NCBI GenBank assembly: GCA_022747635.1
Contig: JAKTNV010000018.1
Span: 248,001-312,000, forward strand
DNA length: 64,000 bases
Reading direction: 5' to 3'
DNA from: Hetaerina americana
Lineage: Eukaryota > Arthropoda > Insecta > Odonata > Calopterygidae
Part shown: piece after piece, positions 34,907-47,080 of the stretch
Position numbering within the stretch: the first letter of the stretch is position 1
Layout of the letters: every line of letters starts with the position of its first letter
The notes under the pieces: model-generated
Seen by the model: the letters and a program-made list of their open reading frames with translations, nothing else
What the model was told of the DNA's origin: nothing
Database searches by the model: none
Made by a program: the position numbers and the translations under genes

Positions 34907-34984
34907 ATCGCGTCTTTGTTTTCCATCGTAAACTTCTAATTATTACTCCTACTAAAAAATATTCGAGATAGAAACTTTAATTTT

Positions 34985-35560
34985 ATTCCTTATTGTTAAG
35001 ATTTGTCTACATGGTCACCATCCAAAGTTAGACATTTCTCTCGGCGTTTCATGTCCTTTCGAAAACCGTCATTGTAGATCTCAGTAGACTGTGTCGAAGA
35101 CCATTTTTCCACCTCTTGAATAGCATCATTTGTGTTGCCATACATGTATCTCTAACCCTGCAAAGATTTTTTAAGTTCTGGTGGCAAGAAAAGGTCCTTC
35201 GGGCGAGATCGGGAGGGTAGGGTGGATCTGGCAAAATCTCTAAGCCACATCGCTTTGATTGCCGTTCGCGCCATGTTTGCTTCTGAAAAAGAGTCAGTAG
35301 TCGGGCAATCAAGCGTAATGACACTTTTGACATGTGCATTTCTTCGTGAATTTTTTTCTTGCACTGTCGTAACCAAGTTTAGTCTCATTCATGATCATTT
35401 TGAGGGTTTCTTTTCTGTCTAATACGAGGATAAAGTCATCCAATTTCTTCACTTAAGCGGCAGCATCGTCCGTGAGTGACGGCCCACTTCCACTTCTTGG
35501 ATCGTCTCTGAGAGGGACTTGGGTTCAGTTTGGATATTCATATTCCACTCAACAGAATTG
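34985..35560 (-). mobile_element. Mariner fragment, family M9
   Basis: Minus-strand frames at 35049-35339 and 35152-35388 carry 'LPDPPYPPDLARRTF' (third catalytic block), 'HQNLKNLCRVR' and 'WKNGLRHSLLRSTMTVFERT', the C-terminus of a mariner transposase. The reading switches frame repeatedly. Upstream remnants ('KVSLRLIARLLTLFQK') are barely recognisable. No terminal repeats are assigned. Confidence 0.65.
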
Positions 35561-35899
35561 TGTCATATAACGGAATTTCATTTACATAAACAGCCATAAT
35601 TGCATCGTGTATAAGCCGGGCACTGTAATCTTTAAAATGAAGGAACCCAGTCGATCTGTGTGCCCGTATCTTCTCCAAACTGCGGGCTACTTCAATCTAT
35701 GGCTTCCTGAAACAAAACAAATCTAAATTAGGAGCTCTAATGTACAGCATTATGCGCATAGTTGTCAATCAGTATGCAGAGTAAAATTTATCCAGATATC
35801 TCAGCTATTTCATAGTACTAATTACATGTAGGTAATCGATAGCCCTTATAATATTCTCTAATTCCCCCCTTGAGCCGTAGGATAACTGTGACTAGAGAA
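35561..35899. other. No gene recognised
   Basis: AT-rich sequence between repeats; nothing supported. Confidence 0.35.
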
Positions 35900-36599
35900 C
35901 GGAAGTAATGATAAGAGCTGGTGGAGTAAAAATTGGAGAAGAATCCATGAAAACAGCTAGACTAGAAGATGCTCAAGCATTGGTTTGTCATTGGGCCGTA
36001 ATGTTCCCGTCGATATTGCGCGTTTTTGAAATCAGTTTGGTAAATTTGGGATAAGAATCATTGTGCTGAAAAAAAAATTTTTTTCTGGGAAAGGATAAAT
36101 TCTAGTCCTTAAATTAGAGTTGGTGGAACAGTTGGTATTTTTCCGAAATGTTTTGGACTAAGATTGTCAAATTAGTAGGAATGCAATAAAAAAATTTGCT
36201 AAGAAATAAAAATGAAAAAGGGTTTGAGGAGTTGATGACATGGCTGTTGAGTACTCTTCAGAAAAGTTTATTCAGGCGTTGAAGGTGGGACGTGTTTTCT
36301 TGCGGCACGGAAATATAGCCGTGGGAAAACATTCCATTGCTCGATTGGAGATTCTTCAGATTTGTTTGTGAAGAAGAATGGAAGAGGTAACATTGATGGA
36401 TTGGGAAATCCACGAAGAGATGCGAGGTGCGTTTGGGGTTGAGAGATAAGGGAGGAGAAATCCAAGGAGTCGGGAAATTTGGAAGCAGAGTATAGTGATT
36501 AGAGACGGAATATCGGAAATGCAGTGATAGAGTGCCAAAAATAGGAATTTTAGATTGGGGTAGGGAGAGGATAGGGGTGATGAACTGAACGAATAGATA
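35900..36599 (+). mobile_element. RTE-like copy F, 3' part, heavily decayed
   Basis: One frame near 35910-35990 gives 'AGGVKIGEESMKTARLEDAQ' then 'ALVCH', aligning with the FADD active-site region of copies C and D ('VKSVRFADDQALVC'), with the catalytic pair altered to ED-A. Later DNA matches 'FEMWVWRRMEKVKW' (near 36370-36400) and 'GISEMQ'-like 3' coding. No long ORF survives. A mariner is inserted at the TA at 36600. Confidence 0.6.
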
Positions 36600-36601
36600 T
36601 A

Positions 36602-37514
36602 CAAGGTGCGTTCCAAAAGTAATGCAATTAATTTTCCCGCGCCGCTCGCATTGCTTAAAGTGGAATGAAAGAACTTGAAGTAGGTGGGGATCTTTGCCGC
36701 CAAGTGGGTGTCAGTGCTTTTCCACTATGAAAATGGCAGGACGTCAATTATTGTAAACCTCTGCGCGCCGGCTGTGTCACAAAAGACCAACGGAGCGGTT
36801 ATTTCAAGTGAACTTCTGCAACGCATTGAAAATGATCCTAATTATTTGGAAAACGTCATAACTGGTGATGAACCCTGGATTTTTTATTACGACCCAGAAA
36901 CAAAACGACAAAGCTCTGGAAGGCACACCGATCAGTCTCCCAAGCCCAGAAAGGTAAGAATGAACAAATCAAACGTTGAAAAAATGCTCATTGTCTCTTT
37001 CGACGGTAACCAATTCATTAATGTGCACGTACAGGTCCATAAGGAGATTGTTCCTCAAGGACAGACAGTCAACGCTACATACTACGTGCATGTTCTGGAA
37101 AGACTCCGAAAAAGGGTCATCAGGATGAGAAGTGACATCTCCGCTACCTGGCAACTCCATCACGATAACGCGCTACGAGTCCACGAGTCGCTAGCCAAAC
37201 ACCAGGTGCCAACGCTGACCCACCCCCCTATAGTCCTGACGTCGCCCCAGCAGACTTCTTTTGTTCCCTCGGATTAACGTAGCCCTGAAAGGAACCCCTT
37301 TTTCGTCCATGGAAGATATCCAATCAGCCGTGACGAAGACCTTGGGAGAGGTCCCCGAAGACGCCTTCCAGGGCGCGCACCGGTCAGGGCAGAGTCGAAG
37401 GAAAGAATGTGTCGAGGCTCAAGTATAGGATTTTGAAGAATTTTAAGTGTTTGCGCGAATATGTTCAATAAATTATTTTTTTTAATAAAAGATTTTCTTT
37501 TGGAACGCACCCTG
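36602..37514 (+). mobile_element. Mariner, family M7, internally deleted
   Basis: The terminal repeats are 'caaggtgcgttccaaaagta' and the reverse complement of 'tcttttggaacgcaccctg'. The ORF at 36684-37277 contains 'VITGDEPWIFYYDPETKRQS' (first aspartate), 'SNVEKMLIVSFDGNQF', 'EIVPQGQTVNATYYVHVLER' and 'TWQLHHDNALRVHES' (second aspartate). A frameshift near 37200 throws off the third block, whose remnant 'FFCSLGL' lies in another frame. The two-helix DNA-binding domain is deleted, since only about 80 bp separate the left terminus from the core. It is not autonomous. Confidence 0.88.
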
Positions 37515-38858
37515 TTAGATGAATACGGAATTGAATTGATTTTGTCTGAGTGGACGACGATAAGAAATGCAGCGATGCTAAGCCTATGTCCATTCAAAAT
37601 CTAATTTGTAAGGCTAGGCTAACGAGCTGTGATAATCCGCGGATATTGTTCGCTGTCTGTCCGTGTGCCACTTCCCCAATTCAAAGGGAGTTTTGTCATC
37701 CTGCCTCGTGGCTTGAACCAATGCCACATTCAAATTCATTCATGTGCACGTACACGACCTCAAACTACCAAATGCTTTTCGGAGTGCTTCGGTTTTTCTT
37801 TCAAAAATTTATCTGAAATCCCACGAATGACCTAATCGATTCAAAATTCTGCTTTTTATGTCTCTCATTTATGACCGCGACGTTTCATGTACTGGTCAAT
37901 ATTTAAAATTGTTTAAAATTTTAGACTCACTCGCAGTTGAAACCCCTCTTGAACCAGCGAATGAATAATCTTGTTGTACTGCAATATACCCAGGGGGAAC
38001 ATTTTTAAATAAGTAATATCGTCATTAATGGGATATTGCTCAGTCCCCTCGGGAATTCGCACCTCGCAGGTGTTTTCGTGCGCGCAGATTTAATCGTCTC
38101 CATCTGCATCCATTTTCCTCAATTTGTCCTTTTTGGCCTCATCGTCAGATTTTCAGTTTTTGATCAATATTTTCACTATTCGTATTAAAAATATAATTTT
38201 TACCTCGATTTTTTTTTCTTTTTCTGGGAATTTATCCTGAATCATGAAATTTTAACAGTCATAAACCGTTCAAAGACTGACAACAGGACAATTTTGTCAC
38301 ATGACACGATTCCAAACTGTGACTGCTGAACCAGAATAAGTCTTAAACCCGTACACTCGCCATCAGTGAAGAATCGTAAGTATGGCCATTCAATGAAGCA
38401 TATTTAATATTTTTCCAATGATTTATTTCCCAGTTAAAGTGTGTGTGTGTATCTGCTCTCCATCAATGTTTCCTTATCAAGTATTTATTTCAGTTTGAAA
38501 ATGCCTAATTATTGTTTATTAAACTGTTGTGAAAGAGCTCTTCTTCCAGGTACAGTCTGGAAATTGATATGGGTATATTTTTGATTGGGATGAGTTCAAT
38601 TGAATAAGTTCGATTGAGCATATCCGGCGACCTGTGCCTTGTATCCATTGGCCTTGTGACTTTAATTGCTTGATTTATGATTGATTGATTGAATTACCTT
38701 GATTTTACTAGATTACTAGATTAAATTACCTTTGTGAATAGTATTAATATTCATAGAAAGTACAGCCAATTAACTGGTACCTATGAATATTTGAGAGTTC
38801 CGTTATTTTTAGCAGGCGGTTTTGGTTCTTGTTGGTAACGAATGCTTTCTGATTCCAG
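37515..38858. other. Probable intron; no gene recognised
   Basis: Unique-looking AT-rich sequence. ORFs at 37550-37835 have no recognisable domain. It ends with the splice acceptor 'gctttctgattccag' at 38844-38858. Confidence 0.4.
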
Positions 38859-38989
38859 GGAGGTTTTATTGCCAACTCTGTAACCTGACTGTTCAGAGTG
38901 AATTGCAATTCATTCAACATTTGGATAGCAAGAAGCACAGAATAACAACAGGCCCAAGGAAGTGTTCAGCGGGTGGATTTCAACGTTAA
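38859..38989 (+). CDS. Exon encoding a U1-type (ZNF385/ZNF346-like) zinc finger
   Basis: After the acceptor 'ctttctgattccag', two bases complete a phase-1 codon and the frame reads 'RFYCQLCNLTVQSELQ', then 'FIQHLDSKKHR' and ends at taa (38987-38989). The cysteines and histidines are spaced C-x2-C-x12-H-x5-H, the signature of U1/JAZ-type zinc fingers that bind double-stranded RNA. The residue pattern 'LCN.T..SE.Q..QH..SKKH' is closest to the ZNF385/ZNF346 group known in animals. The stretch is far too conserved in pattern to be chance. It can be joined in frame to the exon at 30985. The C-terminal tail after the finger is only 15 residues, so this is either the last coding exon or the true donor lies within it. 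AATAAA-like signals follow at about 40261. Confidence 0.72.
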
Positions 38990-40634
38990 CCTCGTGATAT
39001 CATCTGGTATCTTGGTGACGCAGCTGGGACCAGCACCCGCTTCAGTGGTGGGCGGAAGAAGCAGTGGAAACCATCCATATGTTGCTCTTGAAGGCGCTGT
39101 GTGGAAGTGATTATGTCACTCGCATCATTTTGGAAATTAAATGATGGAATCGGCCGAGTATTTGAAATCAAAAGCCTCCAAATCTGAGGCAAACGTGGAA
39201 GCATTCTGTGTAGGCGTATAAGTTTTCCCTTTAAATAATGGTCGCTGTAGTCAAATTGGACATGTGGGATGTTAAGATGTATTACATTCGAGTTGCTCTG
39301 ATGAATAACTTTCATAACTCATCTCTTCAATGTTAGAATTTGATAGGGGAACTCAAAACATTCTGCTTATGTAATTATTCTTTCAGTTCGGCAGCATTTA
39401 TATGCCATTTAATTTGTTGAAAATATGTAATATTGAAATTTCGTGTACTTTTTATGGCAATTAGACATTGTCAGTTGATATTCCATCCTCGCTAGACCTT
39501 CTTGCATTGTCACTCTATATTGGTTTAACTCACGGGAGAGCGAGCTTTATCTTTGTAATATTTTCGACACTTTAGCATTGGTGTAATTGTTAGTTTCAAT
39601 TGTTTTGTCAGCAGCTTAATTGTTGACCTAACGTGTATAATGGGACCTATGGAACTGAATGCTCACGGAGAAATATCCTTTCGAACCGTTTGCATGACTG
39701 TGAATTGCATTATATCTTCCTATAAAATGTTTGTGCTAATATATCCTAGTTATAGGATATAAGTAGGCAAAAATAATTTATTTTTATTTCAGAAATGTTG
39801 TGGATGATATTTTGATGATAAATATTTGAATTGGTTAATATATGAAGATATTTCTGCGACACATTTAGAAAATTTAAATAGTTTGGATTTTAAGGTGAAA
39901 AAAGACTATCGAAGTGTAAGTGTGTCTGGGTTAAGATCACGACTGCACGATTATAACTTTCGAGTTTTCGTGATTTACGAGCGAATAGAATGACATAATG
40001 GCAATATTTAGATACAATTCTTAGTATAGTGAAAAAACCTTGACATATAGCCCATTTCGTACCATAGCCGACATTTACATACATTTACTCAGTTTCTTTT
40101 GGCAGTGCAGGGAATCATTTTTCATTTCCAAAATTATTAAAATGATTCATAGGGACAGCATCACCTTATGCTGGTGGGTAAAAATGGCGACTGTCAGAGC
40201 GCCGCAGGAAAAAATTATCGGAATCACTTAAATATGACTTCGATTTTTGAACATTGGGTAAATAAAATATAACTTATTTCAAGTTTATTTTGTTTAGGTG
40301 TCTCGTCATTCTTCAAATGATAAACAAAAATCCAAGATTTATTAAACCAACAGGTTTCCCAACCGAAAAGTGTCTAACTAAATTACACACATATTTTGAA
40401 AAGTTTGGATTCTTAGCGGTTGTCTAAACTTCGTCCCAAAAACTAGTCTCATCCGTTATTGTACCGTTGGCAGGCATTCAACAGAATTATAACTCTTGCC
40501 AATCATAGCTTTGAAATTTCTCACCTAACAAATTAATTTAATTTGCGTCTTAATTTGCGTCTTTGCGTCATGCGTAAGTTAAATCATCGTACAACACAAT
40601 AAATTGAGTTTTTGCCTGTGTCCACTAGTGCTAA
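38990..40634. other. Possible 3' UTR or intron; no further gene recognised
   Basis: ORFs here (38986-39315 minus, 39890-40084 minus, 40040-40231 plus) have no recognisable domains. The sequence does not match other repeats in the window. Confidence 0.35.
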
Positions 40635-40664
40635 GTGTTATATATAAATAAATAAATAAATATA

Positions 40665-40698
<34 letters not shown>

Positions 40699-40702
40699 AC
40701 AC
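40635..40702. repeat. AT-rich palindrome
   Basis: 'gtgttatatataaata' and its near-complement 'tatttatatatataacac' enclose (AAAT)n and (TA)n. It is a potential cruciform of about 68 bp. Confidence 0.7.
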
Positions 40703-40938
40703 ACATGCATAGAAAATAAATGCCTGTCTAAAGCCGCTGTGTGAAAGGATCGATTAGCCGAAAGGGTATTATGTGATTCGTAACAGGACTGGGGGAGGTC
40801 ACAAAAGAGGAGTGACCTCCAGTTCCATAATGTAGCCCTTGTGTTTCGCTTAGTATTCCCTTTGTTAATGTGGAATTCATAATGCTTTAGCTACGTGACA
40901 GTCTCAATATTCACTATTCATATCTATACATAATACTC

Positions 40939-41147
40939 CTTATTTATTTATTTATTTTTATATATTCAGTATAAGTCCGAAAACAGCACATTTTGGCCTT
41001 TACATCGAACTATTAACAACGATAACAATGGTCACATTTACAAACACCCAAGCCCTAGATGGAGCGAAACTCACCCAGGCGGGAATCGAACCCGCGACCC
41101 TTGGAATGGCAGACGAGGACGTTACCCCGCCGCCACCGGGGCCGGCC
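40939..41147 (-). mobile_element. SINE-2 (tRNA-derived), minus strand
   Basis: On the minus strand the head contains an A-box-like 'tggcggcggggtaacg' and a perfect B box 'ggttcgattcc' within 'gtcgcgggttcgattcccgc'. The body runs to an A-rich tail of (AAAT)n at 40939-40962. The head lacks tRNA acceptor pairing, so this is a SINE and not a tRNA gene. It is unrelated in body sequence to SINE-1. Confidence 0.8.
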
Positions 41148-41875
41148 TTGTAGAGGATAAAATATTTTTCTGGATGTTACTTCTGAGCCGATTGCAAAAG
41201 CTTGCATTGAAGCATCAAAAGATTTTTAACAATTAAAGACGTTTGACGGCGAGGAAGAAGGAAGTTATATAGAGTGGATTTGCGAGGGACCATGGATCAT
41301 GCTGTTAGGAGGAGGATAGATTCATGTAATGGCATCTGTAATGTCAGTGATTTCATTGATTGTGTTTCTGTGATACTTTGCCATGACCTTACACCATATG
41401 CAATTGCGCTGTCCGTTTTAATGTTAACATCTCGAAACCTGTCTTGTGAGATAGATACCATGGTTTAAATCGAGAGAAAATTATTATTCTTGAAATTGAT
41501 AATTATAAGTTAGCTGGAATAGACATTTTAGCTAAATGATAATTGATAATAACTTGATGTGTTGTTCTACCTGAATAACAGTGAATGCCCAACGGGCTGA
41601 GTGATTTCTGATGACTTGCAGGCACTAACTGAAATTTAAGACGCGAAAGACCATGAGTGCACATATTTTTGAGCAATATCTTTATTCAATTAGTTCATTG
41701 GTTGCAACTTATTTCTCAAATGAAGGAACACTCACCAGGAAATGTAATTAATTAATAAAACCATGAAATAAGGAGTGTGATTCGGCGTCAAAAAAATTAA
41801 ACATTTGAAGCATTCTCGAAGAGGAACAGATTTATATACGAGTACGCACTGCTGTCAATACATTTTGAATAATTA
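41148..41875. other. No gene recognised
   Basis: The ORF at 41274-41468 has no recognisable domain; nothing else supported. Confidence 0.35.
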
Positions 41876-43169
41876 CAAGGGCCCCTATATAAATATTTTG
41901 AGCCTAGCAACGAAAAGACAGTAATTTATTGTTGAAAATGGCTTTATATTTTTTCGAAGCAATCTCCACGATAATCAATACCCTTTTGAATGCGCTCGAA
42001 CCAATCTATCGTAAGACTATTTCCACTCCTATTGATGTACGTACCTCCTTAAACATGGTTTTTGAATGCATCAACGGCTTCTTCAGGCGCCGAAAAACTT
42101 GGGCCACGCAATTCTTTCTTGACGAATGAGAATAAAAAGAAGTCATTTGGTGCTCAATTAGGGCTGTACGGAGGATGACCCATCAATTCGACGTTTTGGT
42201 CAGTCATATAGGTACATAGTTGTTTCAGCCGATCTGTGAGAGATTGCATTTTAATGATGAAGAATGATCTTTCGTTGCCGCTTCTTTTTCCGTATTTCAC
42301 CAAGCGCTTGTGGCAAACAAACGCTCGTTTACCATTCAGAATTTACCATTGTACGTTGCTCTTAACGGTGCTGTTGCCACATGTCCAGTTATTCCGAAGA
42401 ACCGGGCTTCGATGCGTGTGCTCTGTGCACGAATCACTTTTGTCGGATTTGGCTCGTCTTTAAAGACCCATACGACAGTGGATTGCTGTGATATGCATAG
42501 ATCCAAGATTCGTCACCTGTGCACGTAGATGTTATAGGTACACCGATTTTTATACACCGCCACTGTATTTGTTGAACATTTGCACCAATTGACACGAGCA
42601 TATTTTTCAGATTTTGTCAAATCATACGGGGTGGAACGCGAACAAATTTTTTTCACAGCTAAATGTTCATGCAATATATAAAAGATGCTCGTCATACTAA
42701 TCCCCAAGGACGCCTCAATCTCACGATAAGTCACATGATGATCTTACTTCACTAGATCTTGCACAGCGTCAATGTTCTTTTGCACAACATCTGATTTGGG
42801 ACGACCTTCACGACTTTCGCCGCTGAGCGAACCGCGGCCATGATGGAATTCGTTATAGCTTCATTCCATAGCAGCAAAGAATAGGGCTTCATCGCCAGAA
42901 GTGGAAGTAAGTTGTTTGATGCACTCCTGTCTTGATAATCCACTTTTAAAGTGGTTAAAAATCATCGCTCGAAAGTGTTCACGAGTTAACTCAATGTCTT
43001 CGCTGAAACAAAATGTTCGAGTCACTGCAAGCAACACAAGTTACGATCAAACGACAAAATTTTCTGAAGAAAATTAGCGTTGAAAGGGTCAAAATTTCAG
43101 GTGGAAACATCTAATGGCATCTAAATCACTTAGTGTCGTCAAATCTCAAAATGTATGTAGCAACCCTCG
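41876..43169 (-). mobile_element. Near full-length, inactive mariner, family M5
   Basis: Both termini are present: 'caagggcccctatataaata' and the reverse complement of 'tgtatgtagcaaccctcg' share 'TA(A/C)AT...TTTTGAG', each beside a TA (41874-41875 and 43170-43171). Length is 1294 bp, usual for mariners. The minus strand carries 'REHFRAMIFNHFKSGLSRQE' (first HTH), 'GRGSLSGESREGRPKSDVV' and 'HVTYREIEASLGISMTSI' (second HTH), 'TYNIYVHR*' where a 'TGDET' block is expected, 'VVWVFKDEPNP', and 'PPYSPNLAPNDFFLF' for the third block with D to N. Stops and frameshifts abound. Confidence 0.85.
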
Positions 43170-44813
43170 TAATAGAAGCGTCGGGTAGGGAAGAAACTAA
43201 GAAGGACTGAATCAAGCCTCAACACGTTTGTTACCATTTATAACAATATCAAAAGTACTCGGAATCGCGCTCATTACTAAACAGTGGTCACATAGGAGAG
43301 GAGGCACGGTTTTTTTCCGCAGGGAGTGTGCACAATGCTTGATAAGTCAATTATTTCATCTCACTCTGTTTTAATGAATGTGCCCTGGCACGACACGAGT
43401 ACGTACATCATGTTCATTTTCAACACAGTTGCATGTTTCGCTTCGAACTCGAGAGTTTTTAAATTTCTTTTCTTTTTTTAATGCTCTCTCACCCTTGAAG
43501 GTTCTCATTTCGGACTTCCGGATTCTCTTCTCTGTACGTAGTAGCTCTTTCCCCTCTTATTCGCTCTCTTCTCCGACAGAGAGAGAGGGGAAAAGTCCCA
43601 CGGGATGAATCACAAAGAACCTCCAAATCTTTTCTTTCTATTGACGTTTCAGAATTTAGGCAGAGAGTTAGTTATTATAAATTATTGATAAAATATTAAA
43701 TTGGGCGAATGAATTATTTCATGATTGGAATGCGTTCATAAACGCATCGTTAGCCCTCCATCCTTTTCCATTGCGTGATCTCTTCTGGTCCATCTGGCTG
43801 GTCTAGAAGAGTAACGTCTTCCGCTGGGAATGCATCCGAATTAAAAGTCCGACACTAGGAAAAGAATCGCGATGGCTCTGTGGTTTCGCCAAACTATAAA
43901 GCGGCGTGAATGAGTCCGATGGTGGCGGCATATTAGGATCATTCAGGGTTCAGTCAGGGTTGTTGCTGATTCTCAACAGGCGAACAATTATTGTTTCCAT
44001 CTTTTTGCATTGATTTCTGTGAATGAAGCAGAAACAGTCCTATCCTACCGTGATTGTGGCGTCTGGACATAACTGGAGTTGAAGATGATAATATCAATGC
44101 ATTTCTCGTACCGTATTCCTTTGTTGGCATTAAGAAATTGCTATTGAATCCCAAAATCTGTGTATTTCATATTCTTTCGTGACTTTTGCGAGGTTCCATA
44201 CTTACAGGTGATCGGTTAGAAATTGAAAAAAAATAAATTGCAATTTTCTCCCTTGATTAAACGGGAGAGCAATATCCAAAGAATAATATTTGGCCCTAGT
44301 CCTCTTCTATGCCCGATTAGAAAGCGTAAAATGCAGCGATCCATGAACTTTTAGAATGTGTGGAATGCTGACTCCTGGTTATTTCAATATGAAACAAGCA
44401 ATACATTATTCAGTATGCTAGTGTTTCATATTAGCTTTTATTCTATTCGCAAAATAAACTCTATGCTTATCGCTTTAACTTTAAAATTTCCATCAGTGGT
44501 CCATCAATTTTAATTCAATTTCTCTCATCGGTATTACAATAATTTCTTAGTAAGGTTTATTATACACTAATCCGTGTGGATGCAAATCTTGCACCGAGGG
44601 AAACATTCCTTATTGGCATTAACTTGCACCGCAAAAACACTCTACCTGATTTAGATTGAGAATATATTAATATTCACGCTCAAAGGAAATATTGGCACTT
44701 TTACGTTTAAATGCGTAAAGATGGTGTAATATATTGCATGGTATTTGTTGTAATGTGTCAATGTGTATAATTTGGTGATTGATTTTTGAATTGCAATACA
44801 CCAAATTTATGTA
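43170..44813. other. No gene recognised
   Basis: ORFs at 43378-43608 (plus) and 43954-44154 (minus) lack recognisable motifs. The sequence looks unique within the window. Confidence 0.35.
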
Positions 44814-45116
44814 TCGTATTTTCCCATCGATAACGCGCATCTTACGAATAACGTGCACTAAGAAATTTGTAGTTATCATGAATTTGTATAGATACCGCGC
44901 GCCCAGGGCTTCATAGTTATCTTGAATGTGAATAGATGCCGCGCATCTGTACATACATATAATAGTGAGCGTAAAAATACGTCCATATTGGATGGGTTTG
45001 TGTAAAAATACGTGTATGTTTGGATTTTTTCAATTTTCATTGCATAACATGTATTTTTTCGATCTTCTGAGCATTTTTGTAAAGATCACGCGCGCGTTAT
45101 CGATGTGAAAATACGG
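44814..45116. mobile_element. 303-bp MITE with 30-bp terminal inverted repeats
   Basis: The termini 'tcgtattttcccatcgataa' (left) and the reverse complement of 'ttatcgatgtgaaaatacgg' (right) extend into GCGC runs, giving about 28-30 bp inverted repeats with few mismatches. Each end abuts a TA (44812-44813 and 45117-45118). There is no coding capacity. The interior holds two diverged tandem copies of a roughly 45-bp unit ('agttatcatgaatttgtata...ccgcgc' and 'agttatcttgaatgtgaata...ccgcgc') and two 'gtaaaaatacgt' motifs. No related autonomous element is in the window. Confidence 0.8.
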
Positions 45117-45910
45117 TATTTAAAATCTTTGTGCCATAAGTGAACCAGTGAAGTCTGATTCTGGTGTATGTATGTGTTAAATCTAAGTCAATGGTATTTC
45201 CGAAAGTTCCAAAGGGTTGTTCATCATGTCTCTGTGAAATATTAAAACCATGTCTTTACTAAAAGAGAGCTCTCTACATACATAGACCATAGCGTCCATC
45301 AATTGTAGGCGGTGCATATGCCCGCATTAGCTTAGGATAGAGCTTCGCACAGAAATTGAGTTACTGAAGAGCCAGATGTACATTTTCTTCCAGACACTTT
45401 ATCAATTTGAACTGCCAAACATTATTCCGTGGTTTTAATGCATATTCAATGTCTTATTATCCAGACGTAATCATTCTTCTCAGTAGCTTTCTTGGCATTG
45501 GTATTGAAATATTGTAGTAGCTTAAGTAAATAGATCACCATTTCAAACGTTTAACTTTTATATGTTTAGAGTTTCCATATATTTCCGATGGAATTAAATG
45601 ATATAGTGAAGACTTTATTTTTTTATCAAATATTGATTACGACTGAGAATGGACATTGAGTGAAATGCTTTTAGAAGGTATTATCTGTACATTTATTGCT
45701 AGCGTCAAAAAATCATTAGCAATTGGGAGGAATGCAGTATTATTAAGTGAGATTTTATGCACTAAACATTTGTAAAACACTCCTGCAAAGATGTTTAAAA
45801 TTGTTGAAATTTTCATCTGCTCATTATTAAGGGAGTGAAAATTCCTGATGATTCGAAAAATATTTATTCAGGACAAAGTGTAAAGCATGTAGGGGGAGAT
45901 TTGATTCATA
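45117..45910. other. No gene recognised
   Basis: AT-rich, unique-looking; nothing supported. Confidence 0.35.
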
Positions 45911-46442
45911 CGTGGTGTGTCCTAAAACTACCCGAACTGCGTTCACATATATCTCCGTATTGGTACTAATTAAACTACTTCCACATCTTAAAGCAGTCCT
46001 CGAACGCAGATTTCGGAATGGCCTTCTGCTCGCATTACTCTTATGTCGTCTCGAATCGCTTTCCTTTGAGCGCCTTTTTTCAATTTTGGGAACATACCCA
46101 AAATTCGCAGGGGGCTAGTATGTCGGGACTGTAAAGGAGGAGGCTGGCGAAGCTGTATGTACAATCTCCTGTGTTTCGCCATGAATTGCTGCACAACAAG
46201 GTTCGATGAATGCGCTGGCGCGTGTTATCGTGGTGAAGAAGCCAGTCACCTCGATTGACCAGAGACACGCGGTCGTTTTCTTCTCACGGCATCACGCAAT
46301 CTTTTCAGAAACTCAACGTACAATATTCTTTGTTGATCGCCTCACCTTCTATTGGAGCAAATTCGTAGCGCACAACAACCTCACAATCATAAAAAAATAA
46401 TTAAAATAAAACGCAGATCTCATACTTTTCGGACATATCTCG
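45911..46442 (-). mobile_element. Deletion derivative of mariner, family M6
   Basis: Both termini are present: 'cgtggtgtgtcctaaaacta' and the reverse complement of 'tacttttcggacatatctcg', next to TA dinucleotides (45909-45910, 46443-46444). The minus strand encodes 'GDWLLHHDNTRQRIHRTLL' and the same C-terminal remnants as the copy at 21519. The two copies share the same internal deletion, so a non-autonomous derivative of about 530 bp probably multiplied. Confidence 0.8.
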
Positions 46443-46956
46443 TATAAGAGGGCTGCGCTTGCCAGTAGTACCAATTGAATTTTTTAGTGTTTACTGAATT
46501 GTCATTGGTATGTTGCTATGTTTAAGAAATATTAAAAATAAAGCTTTTATTTATCTGATTTTCGTGCTATTTTTTATTCCGTATTTTTTAAGGTTCAGGA
46601 GCTATTATATCTACGGCACCTCATGGTAACTCATAACGCTTAAAATGATATATTTGAAACGATGAAAAAGTATTATTTCTGGTGGATAGAGTATGACAAA
46701 CTTTTGATATTTGCCAGAGAGTCAGCTATTAAATATATTATAAGGTTTGGTAGTTTATTGCCTAAAATTGAATAGTTACAATTTCATTTATTCATTCAAA
46801 TAATTTTAAATTGGTGCATAATTTGATGATATATACACATAGAATGTTATTGACAAAGTCAATTCAATAGCACTTTTTATTGCTTATTAGCATTTATTTA
46901 TTGACTTAATCTAGTAAGATTTTATATTGCTGCACCTTAACTTCTGTTTCTTAAAT
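46443..46956. other. No gene recognised
   Basis: AT-rich; an 'aaaaataaagc' lies near 46535. Nothing supported. Confidence 0.35.
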
Positions 46957-46996
46957 ACCAAGGTCTTCATTTTTATAAGATCTTCGTATTTACGAT

Positions 46997-47080
<84 letters not shown>

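Noticed and set aside
41075..41147. tRNA gene on the minus strand
   Set aside because: Good B box and T-arm-like stem, but no acceptor pairing and a (AAAT)n-tailed body follows; called SINE-2.
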